From an uncultured Bacteroidota bacterium (GTDB lineage: Bacteria > Bacteroidota > Bacteroidia > Flavobacteriales > Flavobacteriaceae): DNA of 64,000 nt. Every line of letters begins with the position of its first letter. Position 1 is the first letter of the stretch. Both the position numbers and the translations under genes were made by a program. This document shows, one piece after another, positions 29,256-38,665 of this stretch. The stretch covers positions 37,903 through 101,902 of the forward strand of contig CACNQJ010000006.1 of assembly GCA_902622575.1 (NCBI GenBank). The letters run 5' to 3'. Under the pieces are notes generated by a model. That model was not told the origin of the DNA, made no database searches, and saw only the letters and a list, made by a program, of their open reading frames with translations.

Positions 29256-30164
29256 GTTGATTATGTGTTTAGCAGTTTCTAAATCATTATACTTTGGAGA
29301 CCATTTTATATCTTTTCTTAATGCTGTATCATCTACTTTCTTGGGCCAAGAATCAGCAATTTTTTGTCTGTAATCAACTTTATAATTCATTTTTAAATCA
29401 TAACCAATTGATTTTATTAAATCTAACCACCTTGATGGTGATGTTTCAAAAGACGAGATATTATAGGGGGATCTTTTAGACAAACTACTTTTATCAATTT
29501 TCATAAGTTTAATTGATGCATCAATAGCATCATCAATATGCATCATAGGCAGGAAAGCATTTTCTTTCAAAAAACAAGTATAATTCTTTTCTTTTTTAGC
29601 ATGATAAAGCATGTCAATAATATAATCAGTAGTACCACCACCAGGTTCAGAATTTGAAACAATTCCGGGAAATCTAATGGACCTAATATCAATTAAATTT
29701 TTTGAATTAAAATAGAACATAACTTTTTCACAGGCTAATTTAGAAACGCCATACATAGTTTCGGGTAACATAGCTTCATCATTCTTGACAAAGTCTAAAT
29801 TGGAATTATGTCCAAATACAGCTATAGAGCTTGGCCAAAAAATTTTTTTAATATCATTCTTCAAACACAACCTAGCTATGTTAATAAAACCTGCATTATT
29901 TATTTCCCAAGTCAATAACGGATCTTTCTCTCCTTTCGCTGAAAGTATGGCTGCAAAATTATAAACCTGATTAATTTTATATTTTTTGATTAATTGATCG
30001 CCCATTTCAAAATTAAAAATGTCGAAAAACTCAAAATCACAATCTAGGGATTTATTTTCTCTTATATCAGTTGCTAAAACGTAATTATTATCCTGGATAA
30101 GGGATTTAACAAAAAATTCTCCCAATTGTCCTGATGCTCCAGTAATTAAAATTCTATTCTTCAA
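29241..30164 (-). CDS. tdh: L-threonine 3-dehydrogenase, short-chain (SDR) type
   Basis: Oxidises threonine to 2-amino-3-ketobutyrate with NAD+. Extended-SDR Rossmann motif GASGQLG (Gly9, Gly12, Gly15), Asp33 ending strand 2, and catalytic Tyr138-x3-Lys142 (MYGVSK) with the preceding Ser pair in PSSIAVFG. 307 residues, matching the UDP-galactose-epimerase-like threonine dehydrogenases of Flavobacteriia rather than the zinc type. Divergent from kbl, the next enzyme of the pathway, across 38 bases. Confidence 0.9.
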   Translation of the reverse strand: MKNRILITGASGQLGEFFVKSLIQDNNYVLATDIRENKSLDCDFEFFDIFNFEMGDQLIKKYKINQVYNFAAILSAKGEKDPLLTWEINNAGFINIARLCLKNDIKKIFWPSSIAVFGHNSNLDFVKNDEAMLPETMYGVSKLACEKVMFYFNSKNLIDIRSIRFPGIVSNSEPGGGTTDYIIDMLYHAKKEKNYTCFLKENAFLPMMHIDDAIDASIKLMKIDKSSLSKRSPYNISSFETSPSRWLDLIKSIGYDLKMNYKVDYRQKIADSWPKKVDDTALRKDIKWSPKYNDLETAKHIINLIQL

Positions 30165-30173
30165 AAAAACAGT

Positions 30174-30181
30174 TAAATTTG
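30174..30181 (+). promoter_or_regulatory. Candidate -7 box for kbl
   Basis: TAAATTTG (TAnnTTTG) 21 bases before the kbl ATG, in the 38-base gap with tdh. Any upstream element would overlap the tdh start codon. Confidence 0.5.
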
Positions 30182-30202
30182 CGTTGAAAAGCTATAAAAA
30201 AT

Positions 30203-31390
30203 ATGTATCAATCACTAAAAAAAAGATTAAAAATTGAAATTGAGGAAATAAAGGATTCTGGTAGATATAAAAATGAAAGAATTATAACCTCTCCACAAAA
30301 ATCAATAATTAATACTACTGAAAATGAAGTTGTAAATTTTTGTGCAAACAATTATTTAGGTCTTGCTTCAGATCAAAGAATAATAGATGCTGCAAAGGAA
30401 TCTTTGGACAGCCATGGTTTTGGTCTCGCATCTGTTAGATTTATCTGTGGAACACAGGATATTCACAAAAAACTTGAAAATGAAATCTCGTTGTTTTTAG
30501 AGACCGAAGATACAATACTATATGCTGCAGCTTTTGATGCGAATGGAGGTTTATTTGAACCGTTATTTGATAAAAACGATGCAATTATCAGTGACAGCCT
30601 CAATCATGCATCCATAATAGATGGCATAAGATTATGTAAAGCCGCTAGATTTAGATATAACAACAACGATATGGTTGATCTAGAAAACAAACTAAAAGAA
30701 GCCTCAGGTTATAGAAATAAGGTGATTGTAACTGATGGTGTTTTTTCGATGGACGGAACACTTGCAAAGCTAGATTCGATATGTGACTTGGCAAAAAAGT
30801 ATGATTCTTTGGTATTTGTTGATGATTGTCATGCAACAGGTTTTGTGGGCGAAAATGGAAAGGGAACACAAGAAGAACTTAATGTCATTGGTAAGGTTGA
30901 TATCATAACTGGGACACTTGGGAAGGCTTTAGGTGGAGGAAGTGGAGGTTTTACATCAGGAAAGAAAGAAATTATTGATGTACTAAGACAAAAATCTAGG
31001 CCATACTTATTTTCAAATACTCTTGCACCACCAATTGTTGGTGCTTCAATGAAAGCTATTGAATTAATTCAAAAGGATAACTCAATTTTGAAAAATATTA
31101 AAGAGAATACAATGTTATTCAGAAGAGAGATATCAGCTCTAGGTTTTGAAATAAAAGGCAAATCGCACCCCATTGTACCAGTTATGATATATGATGATAA
31201 AAAAGCAGCTTTAATGTCTGAATTTTTATTAAAAAAGGGTATCTATGTTGTTGGGTTTTCCTACCCAGTTGTCCCTAAGGGTTTAGCTAGAATTCGAGTA
31301 CAGATATCATCATCTCACACAAAAGATCAAATAAAAAAAGCAGTAAAGTTTTTTGAGGAGGCTGGAAAAAAATTTGGGATCCTAAACTAG
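30203..31390 (+). CDS. kbl: Glycine C-acetyltransferase (2-amino-3-ketobutyrate CoA ligase)
   Basis: PLP enzyme of the alpha-oxoamine synthase family converting 2-amino-3-ketobutyrate and CoA to glycine and acetyl-CoA. PLP Lys241 lies in TGTLGKALGGGSGGF; the cofactor-binding segment VFVDDCHATGFVG is intact. NYLGLASDQR near residue 50 is typical. 395 residues. Paired with tdh, it completes threonine degradation to glycine. Confidence 0.95.
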   Translation: MYQSLKKRLKIEIEEIKDSGRYKNERIITSPQKSIINTTENEVVNFCANNYLGLASDQRIIDAAKESLDSHGFGLASVRFICGTQDIHKKLENEISLFLETEDTILYAAAFDANGGLFEPLFDKNDAIISDSLNHASIIDGIRLCKAARFRYNNNDMVDLENKLKEASGYRNKVIVTDGVFSMDGTLAKLDSICDLAKKYDSLVFVDDCHATGFVGENGKGTQEELNVIGKVDIITGTLGKALGGGSGGFTSGKKEIIDVLRQKSRPYLFSNTLAPPIVGASMKAIELIQKDNSILKNIKENTMLFRREISALGFEIKGKSHPIVPVMIYDDKKAALMSEFLLKKGIYVVGFSYPVVPKGLARIRVQISSSHTKDQIKKAVKFFEEAGKKFGILN

Positions 31391-31418
31391 ATCAATTAAA
31401 AAACTAAAATATTTTAAA

Positions 31419-32747
31419 TTATTTTGTATAATTAAATAATATATTTTCAATTAGCTCTTGCTTTCCACTTTTCAGAGTTAAGTTGCCATTTAATTTTGCA
31501 TAGCTATAAAGATCTTCTAATTTCAATTTTCCTTCCTCAAACTTTTTTCCATTTCCAGAATTAAAGCTTTCATATCTTTTCTTTAATAGCTCTGGTAATG
31601 GTGAATCTGATAAAAGTTTATCTGCAATCAATAAAGCTCGAGCAAATGTGTCTGCTCCTCCAATATGAGCAAAAAATAAATCCTCAAGATCTGTAGAATT
31701 TCTTCTGAGTTTAGCATCAAAATTAATTCCACCACCTTGAAGACCCCCAGCTTTTAAAAAAACTAACATTGCCTCTGTCGTTTCTTGAATGTTTATTGGA
31801 AATTGATCAGTGTCCCAACCATTTTGATAATCACCCCTATTTGCGTCAATGCTTCCCAACATTCCTGATTTTGCAGCCACAGTTAATTCATGTTGAAAAG
31901 TATGTTGAGCTAAAGTAGCATGGTTAACTTCGATGTTAATTTTAAAATCTTTTTCTAAGCCATATTCCTTTAAAAAACCTATAGATGTTGCAGTATCAAA
32001 ATCATATTGATGTTTAGATGGTTCCATTGGTTTTGGTTCAATAAAGAAAGTGCCTTTAAATCCCTTCGATCTTGCGTAATCTCTACACATTTTTAAAAAT
32101 TGAGCCATGTGATCAAGCTCCCTTTTCATATCAGTATTCAATAATGACATGTACCCTTCTCTTCCACCCCAAAAAACATAGTTTTCTCCGTTTAGTTTAA
32201 TTGTTGCATCTAATGCAAGTTTAATTTGGCCTCCTGCTCTAGAAACGACATCAAAATCAGGATTTGTGGCTGCTCCATTCATGTATTGTGGATTAGAAAA
32301 GCAGTTGGCAGTTCCCCAAAGTAATTTAATTCCAGATTTTTTCATCTTGTTTTCAACATAATCTGTAATAAAGTTCAATCTATCTTCAGATTCTGAAAAA
32401 TCATCTGACTCTTCAATCAAATCAAAATCATGAAAGCAGAAATAATCAAATCCCAACTTAGATATGAACTCAAATGCTGCATCTGCCTTATCCTTTGATG
32501 CTTCAAAAGGATCTTTAGATTTATCCCAAGGAAAATTTTGAGTACCAATTCCAAATGGATCTGCACCTTGCCCGCAGAATGAGTGCCAATAAGCAACTGC
32601 AAACTTAAAATGATCTCTCATTGTCTTGCCCGCAACTATTTGATCGGGGTTATAGTATTTAAAGGCTAATGGATTTTTAGATTCTTTACCCTCAAATTCA
32701 ATTTTATTAATCCCTTTAAAAAATTCTCTATTTCCAATTGTTGTCAT
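31419..32747 (-). CDS. xylA: Xylose isomerase
   Basis: Interconverts D-xylose and D-xylulose. TIM-barrel enzyme of 442 residues (the longer class II type) with catalytic His106 (FCFHDFDL), Glu237 and Lys239 (FFIEPKPMEP), and the metal-site segments NHATLAQHTF and SIDANRGDYQNGWDTD. Starts 6 bases after the xylulokinase gene ends, the usual catabolic pair. Confidence 0.97.
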   Translation of the reverse strand: MTTIGNREFFKGINKIEFEGKESKNPLAFKYYNPDQIVAGKTMRDHFKFAVAYWHSFCGQGADPFGIGTQNFPWDKSKDPFEASKDKADAAFEFISKLGFDYFCFHDFDLIEESDDFSESEDRLNFITDYVENKMKKSGIKLLWGTANCFSNPQYMNGAATNPDFDVVSRAGGQIKLALDATIKLNGENYVFWGGREGYMSLLNTDMKRELDHMAQFLKMCRDYARSKGFKGTFFIEPKPMEPSKHQYDFDTATSIGFLKEYGLEKDFKINIEVNHATLAQHTFQHELTVAAKSGMLGSIDANRGDYQNGWDTDQFPINIQETTEAMLVFLKAGGLQGGGINFDAKLRRNSTDLEDLFFAHIGGADTFARALLIADKLLSDSPLPELLKKRYESFNSGNGKKFEEGKLKLEDLYSYAKLNGNLTLKSGKQELIENILFNYTK

Positions 32748-32753
32748 AATATT

Positions 32754-34232
32754 CTATTTTATAATTTTTTCTAAGTTTTCTTTCCAAAGATGATATGCAT
32801 TTACATATGAATCTTTTTTATTTATTGGCTCGAAAGTTTTAACATAATCATTTTTAGTAATTTTTTCAGTGTATGAATTAAAATTACCTGAATCATAACC
32901 TACTGCTCTTGCTGCCCCATACGCACCGGAACTATCATAAATTTCAATTTCTTTGTTAATTAAAGTTGAAATAGTATTTGAAAATAGTTCTGATTGAAAT
33001 AAATTGTCATTACCGGCCCTTAGCAGCTTCGGATAAAAATTATCATTTATTAGTATTTCCATTCCATACATAAATGAAAATGCTATTCCCTCGAGAACTG
33101 CTCTATATAAATGACTATGATCATGAATATTTAAGTTTAAATTTTTAATATATGTGCCAATATCCCGATTGTTAAATATTCTTTCACTTCCATTTCCAAA
33201 AGGATACAGTATTAGACCATTTGAACCAACGTCAACTTTTTCAGCAAGATTATTCATTTGAGTATAGCTTTTTGCATTTGTTATTTTTTTTAGCCATTTA
33301 TATTGAATGCCTGCCCCATTAATACACAAGAGCTTACCTACAAGCTTATTATTATTTGAGTAGTTAACATGTGCGAAATTATTTAATCTTAAAGATTCTT
33401 TAGATTTTAATGAATCAGTTAGCGCGTACAAGACACCTGATGTACCACCTGTTGCAGCAACCTCTCCGGGATTTAAAATATTCAATGTCATTGCATTATT
33501 TGGTTGATCACCAGCTCTGTATTTAATTGGAGTGCCTTTATTTAAGCCAGTTTCTTTAGATGCTTCTTTTGAAACATAGCATTGTTCACTAAAATTATCA
33601 ACAATATCTGGAATTAAATCATTATCAATTCCGTAATAGTCCAATAACCAATTAGCAGTCTTATTTTCCTTAAAATCCCAAAACATACCCTCTGAGAGCC
33701 CATTTATTGTTGTGGAGGGATCACCTGAAAATTTAAAGGCAATGAAATCTCCAGGTAATAAAAACTTATATATCTTTTCATAGATTTTAGGTTCATGCAT
33801 TTTAACCCAAGTAAGTTTTGAGGCAGTAAAATTTCCAGGCGAGTTTAATAGATGTTCACTACACTTATCTTCCCCATTTTCAGCAAAAGCTTGGTTACCA
33901 ATTTCTACAGCTCTATTATCACACCAAATAATTGAATCTCGCAATGATTTTCCGCTTTTATCGATCAATACTAAACCATGCATTTGATAAGAAATTCCAA
34001 TACCTAGTATTTGATCAGCAGTGACGTTACTTTCTTTAATGATTCTTTTAGTTCCATTGCAAACTAATTCCCACCAAAAATTTGGATCTTGTTCAGCAAA
34101 TCCGGGTGAATTTGAAATAATATTCATTTCACCTTTGGGCTCTTTTATTAAATTAATTTTTTTACCAGATTTAGCATGTGTTAATGCAACTTTTAAAGAA
34201 GAACTACCCAAATCATATCCTATGTAATACAT
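32754..34232 (-). CDS. xylB: Xylulokinase
   Basis: FGGY-family carbohydrate kinase phosphorylating D-xylulose. Phosphate loop [15 protein letters not shown] at the N-terminus, a WCDNRA segment (about 100-106), an RAGDQPNNA motif that carries the catalytic Asp in this family, and a second phosphate loop [15 protein letters not shown]. 492 residues. First gene of a two-gene unit with xylA; no xylose transporter or regulator is adjacent. Confidence 0.95.
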   Translation of the reverse strand: MYYIGYDLGSSSLKVALTHAKSGKKINLIKEPKGEMNIISNSPGFAEQDPNFWWELVCNGTKRIIKESNVTADQILGIGISYQMHGLVLIDKSGKSLRDSIIWCDNRAVEIGNQAFAENGEDKCSEHLLNSPGNFTASKLTWVKMHEPKIYEKIYKFLLPGDFIAFKFSGDPSTTINGLSEGMFWDFKENKTANWLLDYYGIDNDLIPDIVDNFSEQCYVSKEASKETGLNKGTPIKYRAGDQPNNAMTLNILNPGEVAATGGTSGVLYALTDSLKSKESLRLNNFAHVNYSNNNKLVGKLLCINGAGIQYKWLKKITNAKSYTQMNNLAEKVDVGSNGLILYPFGNGSERIFNNRDIGTYIKNLNLNIHDHSHLYRAVLEGIAFSFMYGMEILINDNFYPKLLRAGNDNLFQSELFSNTISTLINKEIEIYDSSGAYGAARAVGYDSGNFNSYTEKITKNDYVKTFEPINKKDSYVNAYHLWKENLEKIIK

Positions 34233-34295
34233 TAATTAGCCATTTAAAAACTTAAATTAATTTACAACAATTATGTTTATAAGGTTTAAAAAGAA

Positions 34296-34325
34296 TTGCA
34301 AAGAAAATTTAAATAGTTAAATTTG
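34296..34325 (+). promoter_or_regulatory. Promoter of tRNA-Arg
   Basis: TTG (34296-34298), 19-base spacer, TAAATTTG (34318-34325), matching the Bacteroidota -33/-7 promoter. The mature tRNA starts 11 bases further on. Confidence 0.7.
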
Positions 34326-34336
34326 CCCTCTGATCT

Positions 34337-34410
34337 GGTCGCGTAGCTCAGCTGGATAGAGCATCTGCCTTCTAAGCAGACGGTCGCACGTTCGAATCGT
34401 GCCGCGATCA
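34337..34410 (+). tRNA. tRNA-Arg(TCT)
   Basis: Acceptor GGTCGCG pairs CGCGATC with discriminator A. D-arm GCTC...GAGC, anticodon stem TCTGC/GCAGA around loop CTTCTAA (anticodon TCT, 34371-34373), T-arm GCACGTTCGAATCGTGC. CCA not encoded. Confidence 0.96.
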
Positions 34411-34413
34411 CTT

Positions 34414-34443
34414 AACCCCAACGCCTTGTTGGGGTTTTTTTTT
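34414..34443 (+). terminator. Terminator after tRNA-Arg
   Basis: Stem AACCCCAAC / GTTGGGGTT (34414-34422, 34428-34436) with a CCTT-type loop and a T tract. Confidence 0.92.
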
Positions 34444-34483
34444 ACTTTAATATTTACTAAATTCAGTCTGAACAAATTATGTC

Positions 34484-36520
34484 ATGAGAGTTGGCCTCAA
34501 AATAATACTAATATTAATCTTTTTTTATTCATGTCAGAAAAGCAAACTTGAAGACAATTTTATTTTATTACCATCTGTAAAAAATATAGAATACAATGGA
34601 AAATCATCATTACTGAGCAGCAAATCAGATTTTGTTTTTTATTCTGAATCTAATGAACTTCCAATCTTATTAAGTCAAACATTCAATCTCAAGAGAGGCA
34701 CAGCAAATAAACACAACTTGTCATTTAAAATAGATAATGAATTAGACATCGCTGATGAGGGTTATCATTTAAATATTTCAATGGAAAATATTGAAATTAT
34801 AGCAAAGGATAAAGCTGGATTATTTTATTGTTTTAATTCATTAAGCCAGTTAATTACTGATTCAAATGATCAAAACATCAATTTACCAATTGTTTTAATC
34901 AAAGACTTTCCTTCTTTAAAGTATAGATCAATTCATCTGGATGTTAAACATCACACTGAAAAAAAAGAATACTATTTCAAACTTATTGATGAGCTAGCTT
35001 CTTTAAAAATTAATGGTATAATTATAGAGTTTGAAGATAAACTTGGATATGAAAAAAGACCAATTATTGCTGCACCAGATAGCTACTCCATTTCTTGGTG
35101 GAAGAGCTTGAGTGACTATGCTAATGACAGAAATATTAAGATAAGTCCTCTAATCCAGGGTTTAGGGCATGCCTCTTTTATTCTTAAACATGAAAAGTAT
35201 AAGCACTTAAGAGATATTTCTGATGATGATTGGGCATTTAATCCTTTAAAACAAGAAACATATGATGTTCAATTTGACCTCTACAAAGATGCAATGGAAG
35301 CCACCCCATATGGTCAATTTTTACATGTAGGAGGTGATGAAGTAAGAGTTATTGATAGAGATGGAAAAAAGGGATTTGAGCTTAATCTACTTTGGTTAAA
35401 TAAAGTTTCTGAATTTGCTAAACAAAACAATAGAACACCGATATTTTGGGATGATATGTATCTAAAGCATGGGGGAGTTTGGATGGTTACTAGGAATACA
35501 AAACTTACAAAAGCAAAAGTTGATAGCATATGGATTAATAACGAAAAAAAATTAACTGAATATCTAGATGATTTTCCAAAGAATTGTATTTACATGAGAT
35601 GGAATTATTTTTACCCGTGGGCAGAAGGAAATCTAAAAACAATAGATTGGTATAAAGAAAATAACCTAAAAGTAATGGGTGCAACAGCTGGTCAAACCAG
35701 ATGGGTTTTAATGCCACAAGATTATAGCAATATTGAATCAATCAAATCATTTTCCTTGACTTCAGTTGCAAAAGAACTTGATGGCCTGCTACTTACCTTA
35801 TGGGACGATGACTCACCACACTTTGAGCTTTATAAACGTGGAATCTACGCTTTTGCAGAATATACTTGGGGAGGTAATGATTTGAGCTCTAAAGAATTTA
35901 AATCAAAATTTCGTCATAAATTTTTCTCACCATCATTTAGTGATGAAAAATTTGAATTTATTGATGATCTAGATAAACCTGTAAGAGATTGGGCTAATTT
36001 ATTTATTAAAGAAAAAAAGCATAGAAATCAAATTACTAAAACTAGTTTGCCATTGGAAACTCACATTGTAGAGCTTCCTGATATCAATAACCCAGGGGCG
36101 TGGAATCAAAAATTTGATAAAAAAATATCTATAGCCAAAGACCACATTAAAGATCTAAAAATAATAATTGAGAAAATTAACCAACAAAAAACAAAAACAA
36201 TCAGAGGGAGTTATGCATTAGAAGTATATGAGCAAGTTGCAAAACTGGCTTTATTCAGCTATGAAACTTTTGTTACTATTTCAAATTTTGATAAAGGTGA
36301 AAATGATTTAATCAATTTATCAAATAAAGAGAAAGAATTTGAAAAAATTAGAAATAGTTTTGAAAAAGTATATGCAAAAAGTAGAAACATTATCAAACCT
36401 CAAAATTACATTCTAGATCAGGACCATCACAATCATACTGCCAACCAAACATTAAATATGGACTGGCAATTTATAGCTGAAATTAAACTTTTTGAAAAAA
36501 TTAACTTATCTTATAATTGA
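34484..36520 (+). CDS. GH20-like beta-N-acetylhexosaminidase lipoprotein
   Basis: Exported glycoside hydrolase expected to remove terminal GlcNAc/GalNAc. Lipobox FFYSC gives Cys17 as anchor. A GH20b-like N-terminal domain (about 25-140, ending SLSQLI) precedes a TIM barrel starting at YRSIHLDVKHH. The GH20 catalytic Asp285-Glu286 pair is in HVGGDEVRV. The usual WH(L/W)(T/S)D(D/E)Q motif after the first strand is absent, so this is a divergent member and its substrate may differ. A C-terminal helical region (about 560-678) is unassigned. One base separates its stop from the next start. Confidence 0.83.
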   Translation: MRVGLKIILILIFFYSCQKSKLEDNFILLPSVKNIEYNGKSSLLSSKSDFVFYSESNELPILLSQTFNLKRGTANKHNLSFKIDNELDIADEGYHLNISMENIEIIAKDKAGLFYCFNSLSQLITDSNDQNINLPIVLIKDFPSLKYRSIHLDVKHHTEKKEYYFKLIDELASLKINGIIIEFEDKLGYEKRPIIAAPDSYSISWWKSLSDYANDRNIKISPLIQGLGHASFILKHEKYKHLRDISDDDWAFNPLKQETYDVQFDLYKDAMEATPYGQFLHVGGDEVRVIDRDGKKGFELNLLWLNKVSEFAKQNNRTPIFWDDMYLKHGGVWMVTRNTKLTKAKVDSIWINNEKKLTEYLDDFPKNCIYMRWNYFYPWAEGNLKTIDWYKENNLKVMGATAGQTRWVLMPQDYSNIESIKSFSLTSVAKELDGLLLTLWDDDSPHFELYKRGIYAFAEYTWGGNDLSSKEFKSKFRHKFFSPSFSDEKFEFIDDLDKPVRDWANLFIKEKKHRNQITKTSLPLETHIVELPDINNPGAWNQKFDKKISIAKDHIKDLKIIIEKINQQKTKTIRGSYALEVYEQVAKLALFSYETFVTISNFDKGENDLINLSNKEKEFEKIRNSFEKVYAKSRNIIKPQNYILDQDHHNHTANQTLNMDWQFIAEIKLFEKINLSYN

Positions 36521-36521
36521 T

Positions 36522-37319
36522 ATGACAAAATTAATTGAGTGGCATAAAAAATATACTGAAAAAACAAGAAATAAATTGAGTCTTTCACATTATCAAACTT
36601 ATTGGGTTTCTTGGTTTAAAGGAATCTTTGTGGGTCTACTAATTACTTTTTTGGTATCATGTGAATATAAACCTAAAAGTGAATGGATATATTTATTTGA
36701 TGGTAAAACAACCGATGGTTGGAGAGCCTACAATGGCACAGAAATGCCAAAGAAATGGGCTGTAATTGATGGTAATTTAACTTTTGATACGCAGCTTAAA
36801 AAAGAAGACGATTGGAAAGGTGGAGGTGATATAATCTATTATTTAGAAGAATTTGAAAATTTTGAATTGCACCTTGATTGGAAAATTCCATATGGTGGTA
36901 ATAGTGGGGTTTTTTACCATGTAAAAGAGGGTTATTCAGCGCCTTATGCTGTTTCACCCGAATATCAGCTCATAGATGATTTTGGATGGGGTAAATTAAA
37001 TAATTCAGAGTTGAAGGATTGGCAAAAAGCAGGTGCAGACTATGCGATGTATTCTGCTGATGAAAAAATTAAAAAACTAAAACCAGCAGGAGAATGGAAT
37101 TCAACAAAAATTATTTACACATCTGAAAAAGTTGAACACTGGTTAAATGGGGAGCTTATACTTTCTTTTGTACCCTACTCTGAGGATTGGTATAGTAGAA
37201 GAAATTCAGGAAAGTGGGATCAATATCCAGATTATGGAAAGTTTAAAAAGGGCTATATCGCTCTTCAAGACCACGACAGTCCGATTTGGTTTAAAAATAT
37301 TAAAATAAAAAAGTTGTAA
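36522..37319 (+). CDS. DUF1080 (3-keto-disaccharide hydrolase-like) exported protein with an N-terminal extension
   Basis: Jelly-roll DUF1080 protein: ENFELHLDWKIPYGGNSGVFYHV, EYQLIDD and WNSTKIIYTSEKVEHWLNGE-type segments are the family core. Members hydrolyse 3-keto-glycosides or bind glycans. The ATG at 36522 (one base after the GH20 stop) is chosen over an earlier TTG inside GH20. The N-terminus is odd: about 30 charged/aromatic residues come before a hydrophobic stretch ending in a lipobox (LVSC, Cys47), much longer than a normal signal peptide. 265 residues. Confidence 0.82.
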   Translation: MTKLIEWHKKYTEKTRNKLSLSHYQTYWVSWFKGIFVGLLITFLVSCEYKPKSEWIYLFDGKTTDGWRAYNGTEMPKKWAVIDGNLTFDTQLKKEDDWKGGGDIIYYLEEFENFELHLDWKIPYGGNSGVFYHVKEGYSAPYAVSPEYQLIDDFGWGKLNNSELKDWQKAGADYAMYSADEKIKKLKPAGEWNSTKIIYTSEKVEHWLNGELILSFVPYSEDWYSRRNSGKWDQYPDYGKFKKGYIALQDHDSPIWFKNIKIKKL

Positions 37320-37320
37320 T

Positions 37321-38664
37321 ATGATAAATAGACGAAATTTTTTAAAAAACACATCAATATTTGGAATTGCTCCACTTTTACCTAATTATAATTTTTTAAA
37401 TATTATGAATAAGAAAATAAAAACTGCTCATATTGGAGTTGGTGGCATGGGTAAATCTGATTTAAATGATGTTGCCTCTCATAATAAAGTTGAGGTCTAT
37501 GCACTCTGTGATGTTGATAACAAAGCTCTTGTTGAGGCCGGTAAGCTATTTCCTAAAGCGAAACTGTTTAAAGATTACAGAATAATGCTAAAAAATATTC
37601 ATGATGAAGTTGATGCAGTAATTGTTTCTGCACCTGATCACACTCATGCTCCTGCATCAATAATGGCCATGGAATTTAATAAACATGTTTATTGTCAAAA
37701 ACCTCTAACCCACCATGTATCCGAGGCTCGAAAAATGAAAAAATTGGCTCAAGAAAAAAACTTAATAACTCAAATGGGTATTCAGGTACATTCATTTTAT
37801 GATTATAAGTTAGCAACACTTCTTATTAAATCTGGAATTATTGGTAAAGTTAACAGGGTAAGAGCTTGGTGTCCAAAAAATTGGGGTTATGATGGTCCTG
37901 AACCAACAGGTTCTGATGATATACCAAGTTACTTAGATTGGAACTTATGGCTTGGTACAGCAAAAGAAAGACCTTATAAAGACAAAATCTACCATCCAGG
38001 AATGTGGAGAAAACTTGTTGATTTTGGATGTGGAACACTTGGTGATATGGGAGTTCACATTTTTGATACACCATACAATGCTTTAGAACTCGATGTTCCG
38101 ATGACAATTAAAAATAAATGCAGAAAACCGAACAACTTTGGTTTTCCAGAAAAAAATTACGTTGAATATGTATTTCCAGGAACAAAATATACAACAGAGA
38201 CATTAACTTGGATATGGGAAGATGGTAAAGGTTCTCCTAGGAATCATAAAGATCTGAAGTTACCTAATAATGATAAATTACCATTACAGGGTGCTATGTT
38301 TATTGGTGAAAAAGGTAGATTATTGCTTCCTCATTTCATGGAAATACCAAAACTAATCGTTGATAACAAATACCAAGATTTTGATGTTGAACCATTTGTC
38401 AAAAGTGGTGAACTCAGTGAAATTCCAGTTCGTGATTATGGTAAAGAATCTTATTTACACTATCATCAATTTATAGATGCTTGTCTAGGAAAAGATACCT
38501 GTACGGCTCCTTTCTCCTACTCATCGAACTTGACAGAAACGATATTGCTTGGTGTTATAGCGGGAAGATTTCCTGGCAAGACGCTAAATTGGGATAGTTC
38601 CAAAGCTAGGTTTAAGGAGGAGGAAGCTAACAATTATCTGGATTCACCTTACAGAAATTTTTAA
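37321..38664 (+). CDS. Tat-exported Gfo/Idh/MocA oxidoreductase (1)
   Basis: NAD(P)-dependent oxidoreductase predicted to fold before export, since the N-terminus carries a twin-arginine motif (NRRNFLK, Arg4-Arg5). Rossmann motif HIGVGGMGKSD (37-47). The usual EKP reads QKP (Lys127). A conserved HPGMWRKLVDFGCGTLGDMGVHIFD region follows in two pieces and would line the substrate site. 447 residues. One base after the DUF1080 stop. Exported Gfo/Idh proteins of this kind have been tied to C3 oxidation of glycosides; the exact substrate is not known here. Confidence 0.87.
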   Translation: MINRRNFLKNTSIFGIAPLLPNYNFLNIMNKKIKTAHIGVGGMGKSDLNDVASHNKVEVYALCDVDNKALVEAGKLFPKAKLFKDYRIMLKNIHDEVDAVIVSAPDHTHAPASIMAMEFNKHVYCQKPLTHHVSEARKMKKLAQEKNLITQMGIQVHSFYDYKLATLLIKSGIIGKVNRVRAWCPKNWGYDGPEPTGSDDIPSYLDWNLWLGTAKERPYKDKIYHPGMWRKLVDFGCGTLGDMGVHIFDTPYNALELDVPMTIKNKCRKPNNFGFPEKNYVEYVFPGTKYTTETLTWIWEDGKGSPRNHKDLKLPNNDKLPLQGAMFIGEKGRLLLPHFMEIPKLIVDNKYQDFDVEPFVKSGELSEIPVRDYGKESYLHYHQFIDACLGKDTCTAPFSYSSNLTETILLGVIAGRFPGKTLNWDSSKARFKEEEANNYLDSPYRNF

Positions 38665-38665
38665 T

